Shown here: positions 1 through 5,331 of the stretch, piece by piece | How the letters are laid out: each line of letters begins with the position of its first letter | How positions within the stretch are numbered: position 1 is the first letter of the stretch | Assembly (NCBI GenBank): GCA_019347795.1 | Contig: JAHWKS010000420.1 | Location: forward strand, 1-5,794 | Reading direction: 5' to 3' | DNA: 5,794 bases | DNA from: Planctomycetota bacterium | Lineage (GTDB): Bacteria; Planctomycetota; Planctomycetia; Pirellulales; Pirellulaceae | The notes under the pieces: model-generated | Told to the model about the DNA's origin: nothing | The model's database searches: none | The model's input: the letters and a program-made list of their open reading frames with translations, nothing else | Made by a program: the position numbers and the translations under genes

Positions 1-273
1 GGCGAAAACCCGGCGCCCACCGGGCACATCCTCGAAGAGCACATGACGTTCCTCAAAGAGGCCGATCCGCACGAGTTCGAGTTGTACAACCTGCGCGAGG
101 ACATCGGCGAAACCACGAACCTCGCGGAGCGCGAGTCGGAGCGAGCCGCGGCGATGGTCAGGCGGCTCACCGACCTCTATCACGAAGTCCGCAGCGAAAG
201 CCCCACCTGGCCCGCCTGGGAATGGCCCCGCTACGAAGCTGGCCGCATCCGCGCCGGCCGCGAGAAACAGTAA
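1..273 (+). CDS. Sulfatase, C-terminal fragment (5' end outside window)
   Basis: The reading frame is open from base 1 and ends at a TAA, giving the last 90 residues of a protein that starts upstream. The segment FELYNLREDIGETTNLA, followed by a charged helix and a proline/tryptophan-rich tail, is typical of the C-terminal end of type I (formylglycine-dependent) sulfatases, where the pattern (Y/F)ELYDLxxDPxExxNLA is very common. The catalytic N-terminal part, with the Cys/Ser formylglycine site, is not in the window, so activity and substrate cannot be judged. Such enzymes remove sulfate esters from polysaccharides and are often exported. The gene has no evident link to the ADP-ribose genes that follow. 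An 89-bp spacer with its own promoter separates them, so it probably belongs to a different transcription unit. An internal ATG at 43 would give only a 76-residue peptide and is not the real start. Confidence 0.8.
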   Translation, partial: GENPAPTGHILEEHMTFLKEADPHEFELYNLREDIGETTNLAERESERAAAMVRRLTDLYHEVRSESPTWPAWEWPRYEAGRIRAGREKQ

Positions 274-323
274 CCTGGCTTCTCGCAATACCGAGCCGCA
301 AACCGTTTCCGCTCCTCGCACGC

Positions 324-352
324 TTGACTTAGTGTTTCCGATACACTACTAT
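324..352 (+). promoter_or_regulatory. Sigma-70-type promoter of the ADP-ribose locus
   Basis: TTGACT at 324-329 (5 of 6 matches to the -35 consensus) and TACTAT at 347-352 (5 of 6 matches to the -10 consensus) are separated by exactly 17 bases, the optimal spacing. Transcription would begin near 358-361, only a few bases before the ATG at 363, so the mRNA would be leaderless or nearly so. Nothing else in the 89-bp spacer looks like a promoter. The call is from sequence alone, but the fit is unusually good for this GC-rich DNA. Confidence 0.75.
330..348. promoter_or_regulatory. 19-bp palindrome over the promoter, probable NrtR-type operator
   Basis: TAGTGT at 330-335 and ACACTA at 343-348 are perfect inverted repeats, and two further inner pairs (337/341, 338/340) extend the symmetry. 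Eight of nine base pairs match around a centre at 339. The site fills the space between the -35 and -10 elements and enters the -10 hexamer, where a bound dimer would block RNA polymerase. The first gene downstream encodes an NrtR-like Nudix/winged-helix regulator, a family that acts as a dimeric repressor released by ADP-ribose. Autoregulation is therefore the simplest reading. I did not find a second copy of this palindrome in the window. Confidence 0.65.
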
Positions 353-362
353 TCCAGCAACG

Positions 363-1058
363 ATGAAACGCAAGCACACGTACAAGTTTCCGCGGGCGGC
401 GCTGACGGTGGACTGCGTCGTGTTCGGGTTGGATGCGGAGGACCTGAAGGTGCTGCTCATCCAGCGGGACATTCCGCCCTTCGAGGGCCGGTGGGCGCTG
501 CCGGGCGGGTTCGTTCGGGTGGATGAGAAGCTGGAAGACGCGGCCATGCGGGAGCTGAGCGAGGAGACCGGCATCCGTGATGTGTTCCTCGAGCAGCTTT
601 ACACCTTCGGCGCCGTGGACCGCGATCCACGGGAGCGCGTGGTCACCGTGGCCTACTACGCGCTGGTGAACCTGCAGGGTCACGACGTCGCCGGCGCCAC
701 CGACGCCCGCAGCGCCGCGTGGTTCGCCTTGGATGACACGCCGCCGCTGGCGTTCGATCACGACCAAATCCTGAAGACCGCCCACGACCGGCTCCGCGGC
801 AAAGTCCGCTACCAGCCGATCGGCTTTGAGTTGCTGCCGGAGAAGTTCACGCTCCGGCAATTGCAGAACCTGTACGAGAAGGTGCTCGACCGGCCGCTCG
901 ATAAGCGCAACTTCCGAAAGAAGATCCTCGGCATGGGACTCTTGGAGGAGCTGGACGAAGTGGAGCACGACGTCGCCCACCGCGCCGCCCGCCTCTACCG
1001 CTTCGACCGCAAAAAGTACGAACGGCTGACGAAGCAGGGATTCAATTTTGAGATTTAG
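363..1058 (+). CDS. nrtR: NrtR-type Nudix-domain transcriptional regulator (ADP-ribose sensing)
   Basis: The 231-residue product has the two-domain layout of NrtR, the regulator of NAD metabolism. An N-terminal Nudix fold (about residues 8-150) is followed by a winged-helix DNA-binding domain (about 155-231: ..[15 protein letters not shown], then [16 protein letters not shown] and a basic, aromatic C-terminus). NrtR proteins repress NAD biosynthesis or salvage genes and release DNA when they bind ADP-ribose. Unlike many NrtR proteins, whose Nudix box is degenerate, this one has the complete signature G-x5-E-x7-R-E-L-x-E-E-x-G-I at residues 49-71. It could therefore also hydrolyse ADP-ribose or a related nucleotide. 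ATG 363 is the only sensible start and has no Shine-Dalgarno sequence; it lies just downstream of the predicted transcription start. The stop codon is TAG, and the macrodomain gene begins 9 bases later. A plain Nudix enzyme with an accessory C-terminal domain is the alternative, but the promoter palindrome and the NAD gene context favour a regulator. Confidence 0.85.
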   Translation: MKRKHTYKFPRAALTVDCVVFGLDAEDLKVLLIQRDIPPFEGRWALPGGFVRVDEKLEDAAMRELSEETGIRDVFLEQLYTFGAVDRDPRERVVTVAYYALVNLQGHDVAGATDARSAAWFALDDTPPLAFDHDQILKTAHDRLRGKVRYQPIGFELLPEKFTLRQLQNLYEKVLDRPLDKRNFRKKILGMGLLEELDEVEHDVAHRAARLYRFDRKKYERLTKQGFNFEI

Positions 1059-1067
1059 GGGAGCGCC

Positions 1068-1571
1068 ATGACGCCGCAGATTGTGGAAGGCGATTTGCTC
1101 GAGCAGCCGGTCGAGGCGATCGTCAACGCGTGGAATCGCAACATTGTTCCCTGGTGGCTGCTGTTGCCGCAGGGCGTGTCCGGCGCGATCAAACGCCGCG
1201 CGGGAAGGCAGCCATTTCGGGAGCTTGCCCGGCATGGGCCGATTCCGCTCGGCGGCGCCGTGCTTACGTCGGCGGGACGATTGCCCTTCCGCGGGATCAT
1301 ACACGTGGCGGGCATCAACCTGTTTTGGCGGGCCACGGAAACCTCGGTTCGGCGATCCGTGGTGAACGCGATGCGTATTGCCGAGCACGAGCAATTCGCT
1401 TCGATCGCATTTCCGCTGATCGGCGCCGGTTCGGGCGCGTTTCGCCGCGACAAGGCGCTGGAGTTGATGCGGGATGAGTTGGCGAAGCTCGACGCCGCCA
1501 TAGTCGTGACCATTGCGGTCTATCCGCCCTTGAAGGCGACGCCCAATCCGGCGTCGTTGAGGAAGACATAA
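1068..1571 (+). CDS. Macrodomain protein (ADP-ribose-binding or -processing)
   Basis: A single macrodomain makes up nearly all 167 residues. Visible landmarks are GDLL (8-11), contacting the adenine side of ADP-ribose in the family; VNAWN (19-23), replacing the usual NAAN; the first ligand loop as LLPQGVSGAI (32-41), replacing the common GGGVxxAI; HVAGIN (79-84); and the phosphate-binding loop PLIGAGSGAF (116-125). Macrodomains bind ADP-ribose and can remove it from proteins or nucleic acids, act on O-acetyl-ADP-ribose, or dephosphorylate ADP-ribose-1''-phosphate. Which applies here cannot be read from sequence. The last activity would connect it to the kptA product downstream. The ATG at 1068 has a good ribosome-binding site (GGGGAG at 1058-1063) and follows the regulator gene by 9 bases, so the two are very probably co-transcribed. 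The protein is presumably cytoplasmic, as no signal peptide is visible. It ends 17 bases before the palindromic repeat element. Confidence 0.88.
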   Translation: MTPQIVEGDLLEQPVEAIVNAWNRNIVPWWLLLPQGVSGAIKRRAGRQPFRELARHGPIPLGGAVLTSAGRLPFRGIIHVAGINLFWRATETSVRRSVVNAMRIAEHEQFASIAFPLIGAGSGAFRRDKALELMRDELAKLDAAIVVTIAVYPPLKATPNPASLRKT

Positions 1572-1588
1572 GCGCAACGGATGACCCT

Positions 1589-1634
1589 CGTCCCGCAGGG
1601 ACGCACGACAATAGCCCACCGATTTATCGGTGGG
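1589..1634 (+). repeat. Left outer arm of the palindromic element (two hairpins)
   Basis: The first hairpin (1589-1603) has a 6-bp stem, CGTCCC/GGGACG, with a GCA loop. The second (1615-1634) has a 9-bp stem, CCCACCGAT/ATCGGTGGG, around TT. The intervening CACGACAATAG recurs, inverted and slightly changed, in the right arm. The reverse complement of 1746-1792 matches this arm with three substitutions and one single-base gap. Confidence 0.8.
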
Positions 1635-1659
1635 ACGGAGGTCTCCAACCAATGGTGGA

Positions 1660-1721
1660 GTCCCGTAGGGACGAATGATCCCCCTGGGCGCCGAGCCTCG
1701 TTTCATTCGTCCCTCCGGGAC
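1660..1721. repeat. Inner inverted repeat pair of the palindromic element
   Basis: Bases 1660-1678 and 1703-1721 are reverse complements in 18 of 19 positions. Each carries a short hairpin of its own: GTCCC-GTA-GGGAC at 1660-1672 and GTCCC-TCC-GGGAC at 1709-1721. The hairpins reuse the GTCCC/GGGAC stem of the outer arms, so one small hairpin motif occurs four times in the element. Just before the left arm, 1643-1660 can fold into a further imperfect stem (CTCC-A-ACC / GGTGGAG). Confidence 0.75.
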
Positions 1722-1745
1722 TACGTTAACGAAATGTTCCCTGCG

Positions 1746-1792
1746 CCCACCGATAAATCGGTGGGGTATTGTCGGCGCGTCCCTTCGGGACG
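1746..1792 (-). repeat. Right outer arm of the palindromic element (two hairpins)
   Basis: This is the inverted copy of the left outer arm. A 9-bp stem, CCCACCGAT/ATCGGTGGG, around AA lies at 1746-1765, and a CGTCCC-TTC-GGGACG hairpin at 1778-1792. Only 36 bases separate its end from the pncA start codon. The A-rich stretch after it (1795-1803) is on the wrong strand for a rightward intrinsic terminator. Confidence 0.8.
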
Positions 1793-1828
1793 GAAACAAA
1801 AAACATCTCTCTACGGTTTGCTCTCGCC

Positions 1829-2461
1829 ATGAAAACCCTCATTCTCGTGGATATCCAGAACGACTTCCTTCCCTGCGGGGCGTTGGCCGTGCCGGAGGGG
1901 GATGCGGTGATTCCGATCGCGAATCGGCTGCAGCCGCGGTTCGACCTGGTCGTGGCCACCCAGGATTGGCATCCCGCGGACCACGCCAGCTTTGCGGCGA
2001 ATCATCCCGGCCGCAGCGTGGGGGATGTGATCGAGGTGGACGGCCTGGAGCAGAATCTCTGGCCGGTGCACTGCGTGCAGGAGTCGTCGGGGGCGGAGCT
2101 GGCGGCCGATCTCGACCGCGCGCGGATCGCGGCCGTGTTTCGCAAGGGAGAGGATCCGCGGATCGACAGCTACAGCGGCTTCTTCGACAACGGCCATCGC
2201 CGCGCGACCGGCCTTGGCGATTACCTGCGGGAGCGGGACGTGCAGGAGGTTTACCTTGCGGGGCTGGCCACCGACTACTGTGTTAAGTTCACCGCCCTGG
2301 ACGCCCGGCGCCTGGGGTTCGAGACGTACGTCGTCGAAGACGCCTGCCGCGGCGTGAACGCTAAGGAGGGAGACGTGTCCAAGACGCTGGATGAGATGCG
2401 ATCCGCCGGAGTACACGTCATCGGCAGCGAAGACGTGCTCCGCGCCGGGAAGGAAGCATGA
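1829..2461 (+). CDS. pncA: Nicotinamidase (PncA family)
   Basis: The 210-residue product belongs to the isochorismatase-like hydrolases and closely follows bacterial PncA, which converts nicotinamide to nicotinate plus ammonia in the cytoplasm for NAD salvage. The catalytic triad is present: Asp8 (LVDIQNDF), Lys106 (FRKGEDP) and Cys151 (GLATDYCVKFTALDA). The metal-site residues Asp46 and His48 (TQDWHP) and His81 (WPVHCVQ) are also present. The length is typical of the family (about 200-215). ATG 1829 is chosen because the conserved MKTLILVDIQ begins there. The frame is open further upstream to a TTG at 1769, but that lies inside the repeat element. No clear ribosome-binding site precedes the start, and no convincing private promoter was found. 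The stop overlaps the kptA start (ATGA), implying translational coupling. The gene would recycle the nicotinamide released by NAD-consuming reactions such as KptA's. Confidence 0.95.
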   Translation: MKTLILVDIQNDFLPCGALAVPEGDAVIPIANRLQPRFDLVVATQDWHPADHASFAANHPGRSVGDVIEVDGLEQNLWPVHCVQESSGAELAADLDRARIAAVFRKGEDPRIDSYSGFFDNGHRRATGLGDYLRERDVQEVYLAGLATDYCVKFTALDARRLGFETYVVEDACRGVNAKEGDVSKTLDEMRSAGVHVIGSEDVLRAGKEA

Positions 2462-3018
2462 CGATGAACGCTCAGGAAGCGAAACGAATCAGCAAGTTCC
2501 TCAGCTACGTGTTGCGGCACGACCCGGGATCGATCGGCGTGGAGCTGTCGCCCGCCGGCTGGGTTCCCGTTGAGACGCTGATAGCTGCTGCAAACCGGCA
2601 TGGAAGCCCACTCACCGTCGAGCAGCTTCACGAGGTCGTTCGCACGAGCGATAAGCAGCGGTTTGCCCTCAGCGAAGACGGTTTGCAGATTCGGGCCAAT
2701 CAGGGACACTCGGTGTCCGTGGAGCTGGGCTACGAACCGGCCGTCCCGCCCGAGTTGTTGTATCACGGCACGACGGCAAAGTTTCTCGACGCCATCCGCC
2801 GCGAGGGACTCAAGAAAGGCCGCCGCCATCACGTCCACCTCTCCGCGACGATCGAAACCGCCACGGCGGTCGGCGGGCGTCGCGGCAAGCCGGTGATCCT
2901 CGCCGTCCGCGCGGCCGAGATGCACAGAGCCGGCGCGCCGTTTTACGTCACGCCGAACAAGGTCTGGCTGACCGACGCGGTCCCGATCGGCTACATCGAC
3001 TTTCCCAAACTCCGATGA
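2458..3018 (+). CDS. kptA: RNA 2'-phosphotransferase (KptA/Tpt1 family)
   Basis: The 186-residue protein matches the whole KptA/Tpt1 family. It transfers an internal RNA 2'-phosphate to NAD, giving 2'-OH RNA, nicotinamide and ADP-ribose-1'',2''-cyclic phosphate. The N-terminal RNA-binding lobe (about 7-90) contains the catalytic Arg20-His21 (YVLRHDP) and Arg68 (DKQRFAL). The C-terminal ADP-ribosyltransferase-like lobe (about 95-186) contains LYHGTT (101-106), HHVHLS (124-129) and the probable fourth catalytic arginine Arg141 (GGRRGKPVIL). IRANQGHS (78-85) is another family hallmark. The start at 2458 overlaps the pncA stop, and a purine-rich GGAAGGAA lies just upstream; ATG 2464 is a possible alternative. 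The stop overlaps the next gene by ATGA. The natural substrate in bacteria, which mostly lack the tRNA splicing that makes 2'-phosphates, is uncertain. Some relatives also ADP-ribosylate phosphorylated nucleic acid ends. Confidence 0.94.
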   Translation: MTMNAQEAKRISKFLSYVLRHDPGSIGVELSPAGWVPVETLIAAANRHGSPLTVEQLHEVVRTSDKQRFALSEDGLQIRANQGHSVSVELGYEPAVPPELLYHGTTAKFLDAIRREGLKKGRRHHVHLSATIETATAVGGRRGKPVILAVRAAEMHRAGAPFYVTPNKVWLTDAVPIGYIDFPKLR

Positions 3019-3974
3019 ACCCATCGCCTTCGACGTCCGGCTTGCCCTCCGACTACGCGGCGCGGATGGATCGCGCCCGCTTGAGCTTGGATGGATTGTC
3101 GGTCGGTGACGCGTTCGGCGAGACGTTCTTCTATCGCGAAAGCTCCGTCGTGTGGGCGATTCATCAGCGTCAGACGGATTCGCCGCCGTGGCGGTGGACG
3201 GACGATACGGCGACGGCGATCAGCATTGTGGAGACGCTCGCGGAGCATGGCCGGATCGATCAGGATGCGCTGGCCGAGCGGATGGCCCAGCGGTACGCGC
3301 TGGAGCCGTGGCGAGGGTATGGAGCGGCCGCACAACAGATACTGGCTGACATCGGCGAGGGGGCGTCGTGGCGCGCTGTTTCCTCAGCGGCGTTCGGCGG
3401 GGAAGGCTCGATGGGCAACGGTTCCGCGATGCGGGTCGCTCCGGTCGGCGCATACTTCTCGGATGATCTTGAGAGTGTCGTGGAAAACGCGCGGCTCTCG
3501 GCCGAGGTGACGCACTATCATCCGGACGGCCGGGCCGGGGCGATCGCCGTCGCGGTGGCCGCGGCGATGGCGTGGCGGCTCCGCGAGTCGCAGCAGGAAA
3601 AGCGCCGTCGCGAATTGCTTCAAGCGGTGCTTGATCTGACTCCGGCCGGTTCAACGCATGACGGGCTGCAAAAAGCCGCCGCCTTGCCGGTGAACGCCGA
3701 CGTGGAGACGGCGATCCAGACCCTGGGCAATGGATCAAACATTCTCTGCCTGGACACGGTCCCCTTTTGCATCTGGTGCGCCGCCGGGCGCCTGGACAAC
3801 TTCGAGGAGGCGATGTGGACCACGGTTTCCGGACTGGGCGACCGCGACACGACGTGCGCCATCGTGGGCGGCATCGTCTCGCTCTCGGCCGGCCGCGAGT
3901 CGATTCCGCCGTCGTGGCTCTCCGCCCGCGAGCCGCTCCCGGAGCCTGCTCTGGGCAGAGGCGAACCTGGATGA
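3015..3974 (+). CDS. ADP-ribosylglycohydrolase, DraG/ARH family (first of two)
   Basis: The 319-residue protein has the all-helical DraG/ARH fold signature and the dinuclear Mg-site motifs. These are GLSVGDAFGE (27-36), WTDDTATA (61-68, metal ligands Thr62-Asp63-Asp64), GNGSAMRVAPVG (134-145), THYHPDG (166-172) and GDRDTTCAIVGG (275-286, ligands Asp276, Asp278, Thr279). Such enzymes hydrolyse the glycosidic bond of ADP-ribose attached to arginine, serine, thymidine or other acceptors; the acceptor cannot be read from sequence. The length is normal. The ATG at 3015 overlaps the kptA stop, and no separate ribosome-binding site is visible, so translation probably depends on coupling. A proline-rich tail (about 299-319) follows the last motif and looks unstructured. 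The protein differs strongly from the second ARH gene immediately downstream, so the two are not a recent duplication. Confidence 0.92.
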   Translation: MNPSPSTSGLPSDYAARMDRARLSLDGLSVGDAFGETFFYRESSVVWAIHQRQTDSPPWRWTDDTATAISIVETLAEHGRIDQDALAERMAQRYALEPWRGYGAAAQQILADIGEGASWRAVSSAAFGGEGSMGNGSAMRVAPVGAYFSDDLESVVENARLSAEVTHYHPDGRAGAIAVAVAAAMAWRLRESQQEKRRRELLQAVLDLTPAGSTHDGLQKAAALPVNADVETAIQTLGNGSNILCLDTVPFCIWCAAGRLDNFEEAMWTTVSGLGDRDTTCAIVGGIVSLSAGRESIPPSWLSAREPLPEPALGRGEPG

Positions 3975-4002
3975 ACGTCGGTTCTCGAATCAAGTGACCA
4001 TC

Positions 4003-4863
4003 ATGCTGCTTGAGATTGCGATCGGCGACGCATACGGCGCGGGCTTTGAGTACGTCAAACCCAAACTGGTCCGCGCGGGGAATGACCTCTCGCGGTACGT
4101 CCAGCATCCGCGCCACGGGACCGCCCCGGGCGCCTATACGGACGATACGCAGATGAGCCTGGCGATGGCCGAGGCGTTGTTGGAGGAGATCCCCTGGACC
4201 CCGGAGGACCTCGCCCAGAAGTTCCTTGACGCCTTTCATCGCGATCCCCGTGAAGGTTACTCGTCGCACTTTTACGATTTTCTTTGCCGCACCCAAAGAA
4301 GCGAAGAATTTCTGGCGAACATCCGCCCCGAGAGCGAGAAGAGCGGCGCCTCGATGCGAGCGGGGCCGCTAGGGGTGCTGCCGAATACGGCGGACGTGAT
4401 CGGCCGCTCGCAAGTGCAGGCGGCGCTCACGCATAATACGCCGCTGGGGATCGCGGCCGCCACAGCATCGGCCTTGGCCAGCCATTACTGCTATCACCGT
4501 GTGGGACCGAAGGCGGAACTGGGCCGGTTTCTGGACCGTCACGTGCCCGGCGACTGGTCGGCCCCCTGGAAAGGCAAGGTCGGATCTTCCGGCTGGATGA
4601 GCGTGCGAGCCGCCGTCACTGCGATTATCGAACACGACCGCGCCAGCGACGTGCTGCGGGCGTGCATCGCGTACACCGGCGACGTGGACACCGTCGCAGC
4701 GGTCGCGATGGGGCCCGCTTCCTGGTGCGACGAAATCGAACAGGATTTACCCGCATGCCTTCACGACGGGCTGGAGCGCGGTCCATTCGGATATGACTAT
4801 CTCGCCTCGATTGACCAGCGGCTTGAGCAGATGTTTCCGCGTCCCCGACACGCACGAACTTGA
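4003..4863 (+). CDS. ADP-ribosylglycohydrolase, DraG/ARH family (second, divergent)
   Basis: The protein has 286 residues from ATG 4003. It carries the ARH core motifs: MLLEIAIGDAYGAGFEY at the N-terminus, YTDDTQMSLAMAE (Thr46-Asp47-Asp48 as metal ligands), SGASMRAGPLG (114-124), LTHNTP (142-147) and YTGDVDTVAAVAMG (224-237, ligands Asp227, Asp229, Thr230). All metal-site residues are present, so it should be active. The subgroup is distinct from the upstream paralogue: it is shorter and has its own WKGKVGSSGWMSVRAA segment, suggesting a different acceptor or linkage. It starts 28 bases after the first ARH gene ends. An in-frame GTG at 3994 is a possible alternative start, but the family usually begins at the MLLEIAIGD position. 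No clear ribosome-binding site is seen for either. The frame stays open far upstream inside the preceding gene, which is common at this base composition and not evidence of a longer protein. Confidence 0.9.
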   Translation: MLLEIAIGDAYGAGFEYVKPKLVRAGNDLSRYVQHPRHGTAPGAYTDDTQMSLAMAEALLEEIPWTPEDLAQKFLDAFHRDPREGYSSHFYDFLCRTQRSEEFLANIRPESEKSGASMRAGPLGVLPNTADVIGRSQVQAALTHNTPLGIAAATASALASHYCYHRVGPKAELGRFLDRHVPGDWSAPWKGKVGSSGWMSVRAAVTAIIEHDRASDVLRACIAYTGDVDTVAAVAMGPASWCDEIEQDLPACLHDGLERGPFGYDYLASIDQRLEQMFPRPRHART

Positions 4864-4884
4864 AAGCGTAGCTCGCACTTTGCC

Positions 4885-5331
4885 ATGACCATCTACTTCT
4901 ACTCCAAGGCGACGGAGTACCACGAGTTCTCGAACTTCAGCCCGCACGGGTTTGAGCTGGATGGGGCGTACTGGCCGACGGTGGAGCATTACTTTTAGGC
5001 CCAGAAGTTCCCCGGCGAGGAGTATGCGGAGGAAATCCGCGCAGCCCGCACTCCCGCGGTCGCCAAGAAGATGGGACGATCGCGGCGGCACAAACTGCGG
5101 GAAGACTGGGAGCAGGTCAAAGACGACGTAATGCGGCGAGCCGTGCGGCGGAAGTTTGAGACGGACGCCGACCTTCGCGAGCTGCTGCTTGCGACCAGTG
5201 ATGAGCCGCTCGTGGAAAACGCCCCTACCGACTACTATTGGGGCTGCGGCAAGACCGGAACCGGCCGAAATATGCTGGGCAAGATGTTGATGGAGGTGCG
5301 GGCGCAGCTTCGTCAATCGATTCCAACCTGA
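4885..5331 (+). pseudogene. NADAR-family gene (YbiA-like) with an in-frame amber codon
   Basis: Read through one stop, 4885-5331 encodes a full-length NADAR protein of 148 codons. It has the N-terminal FYSKATEYHEFSNFSP, then TVEHYF-stop-AQKF, and the C-terminal LVENAPTDYYWGCG and NMLGKMLMEVR. The TAG (4996-4998) is codon 38, exactly where the family normally has glutamine (HYFQAQKF), so one C-to-T change from CAG explains it. Nothing else is damaged: no frameshift, a normal TGA end and normal length. Characterised relatives cleave N-glycosidic bonds. YbiA/RibX acts on phosphorylated riboflavin intermediates, and other NADAR proteins remove ADP-ribose from guanine bases, which would suit this locus. 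The conserved Glu111 region and Trp119 lie after the stop, so the 37-residue product would be inactive. Reinitiation at ATG 5071 would lack the N-terminal half. The options are a recent nonsense mutation, a sequencing or assembly error, or amber suppression. Confidence 0.85.

Larger units (their letters stand above)
1589..1792. repeat. Symmetrical nested inverted-repeat element (REPIN/MITE-like)
   Basis: This element occupies most of the 257-bp gap between the macrodomain gene and pncA. It is a mirror-like structure. An outer pair of arms (1589-1634 and 1746-1792) is inverted and about 91% identical; an inner pair (1660-1678 and 1703-1721) is inverted with one mismatch; a non-repeated core lies at 1679-1702. 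Each outer arm holds two small hairpins, and each inner arm one. No protein is encoded, and no T-run follows any hairpin. The layout, two REP-like palindromic units facing each other, resembles REPIN or MITE elements, which are moved in trans by a REP-associated (RAYT/IS200-type) transposase. No transposase is visible here. In the transcript it would form a very strong structure between the first two and the remaining genes of the locus. Confidence 0.8.

Noticed and set aside
1589..1792. CRISPR-like array, because of repeated short palindromes
   Set aside because: Repeats are inverted rather than direct, unevenly spaced, and there are no spacers of uniform length.
231..1799. Long antisense open frame (522 codons, minus strand)
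   Set aside because: It runs opposite two clearly recognisable genes and through the repeat element, with low-complexity Arg/Pro/Gly-rich translation typical of the antisense of GC-rich coding DNA.
1778..1805. Rightward intrinsic terminator at the last hairpin of the repeat element
   Set aside because: The stem is short (6 bp) and is followed by an A-rich, not T-rich, stretch on the + strand.
1769..1828. Upstream extension of pncA to a TTG at 1769
   Set aside because: It would add 20 residues encoded by the palindromic element, and the conserved PncA N-terminus begins at ATG 1829.
3730..4002. Long N-terminal extension of the second ARH gene
   Set aside because: The extra frame overlaps the conserved C-terminal part of the first ARH gene and its translation is unlike any ARH sequence.
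3220..4296. Long antisense open frame (358 codons, minus strand) across both ARH genes
   Set aside because: The translation is rich in Arg/Pro with no recognisable domain, while the opposite strand encodes complete ARH motifs.
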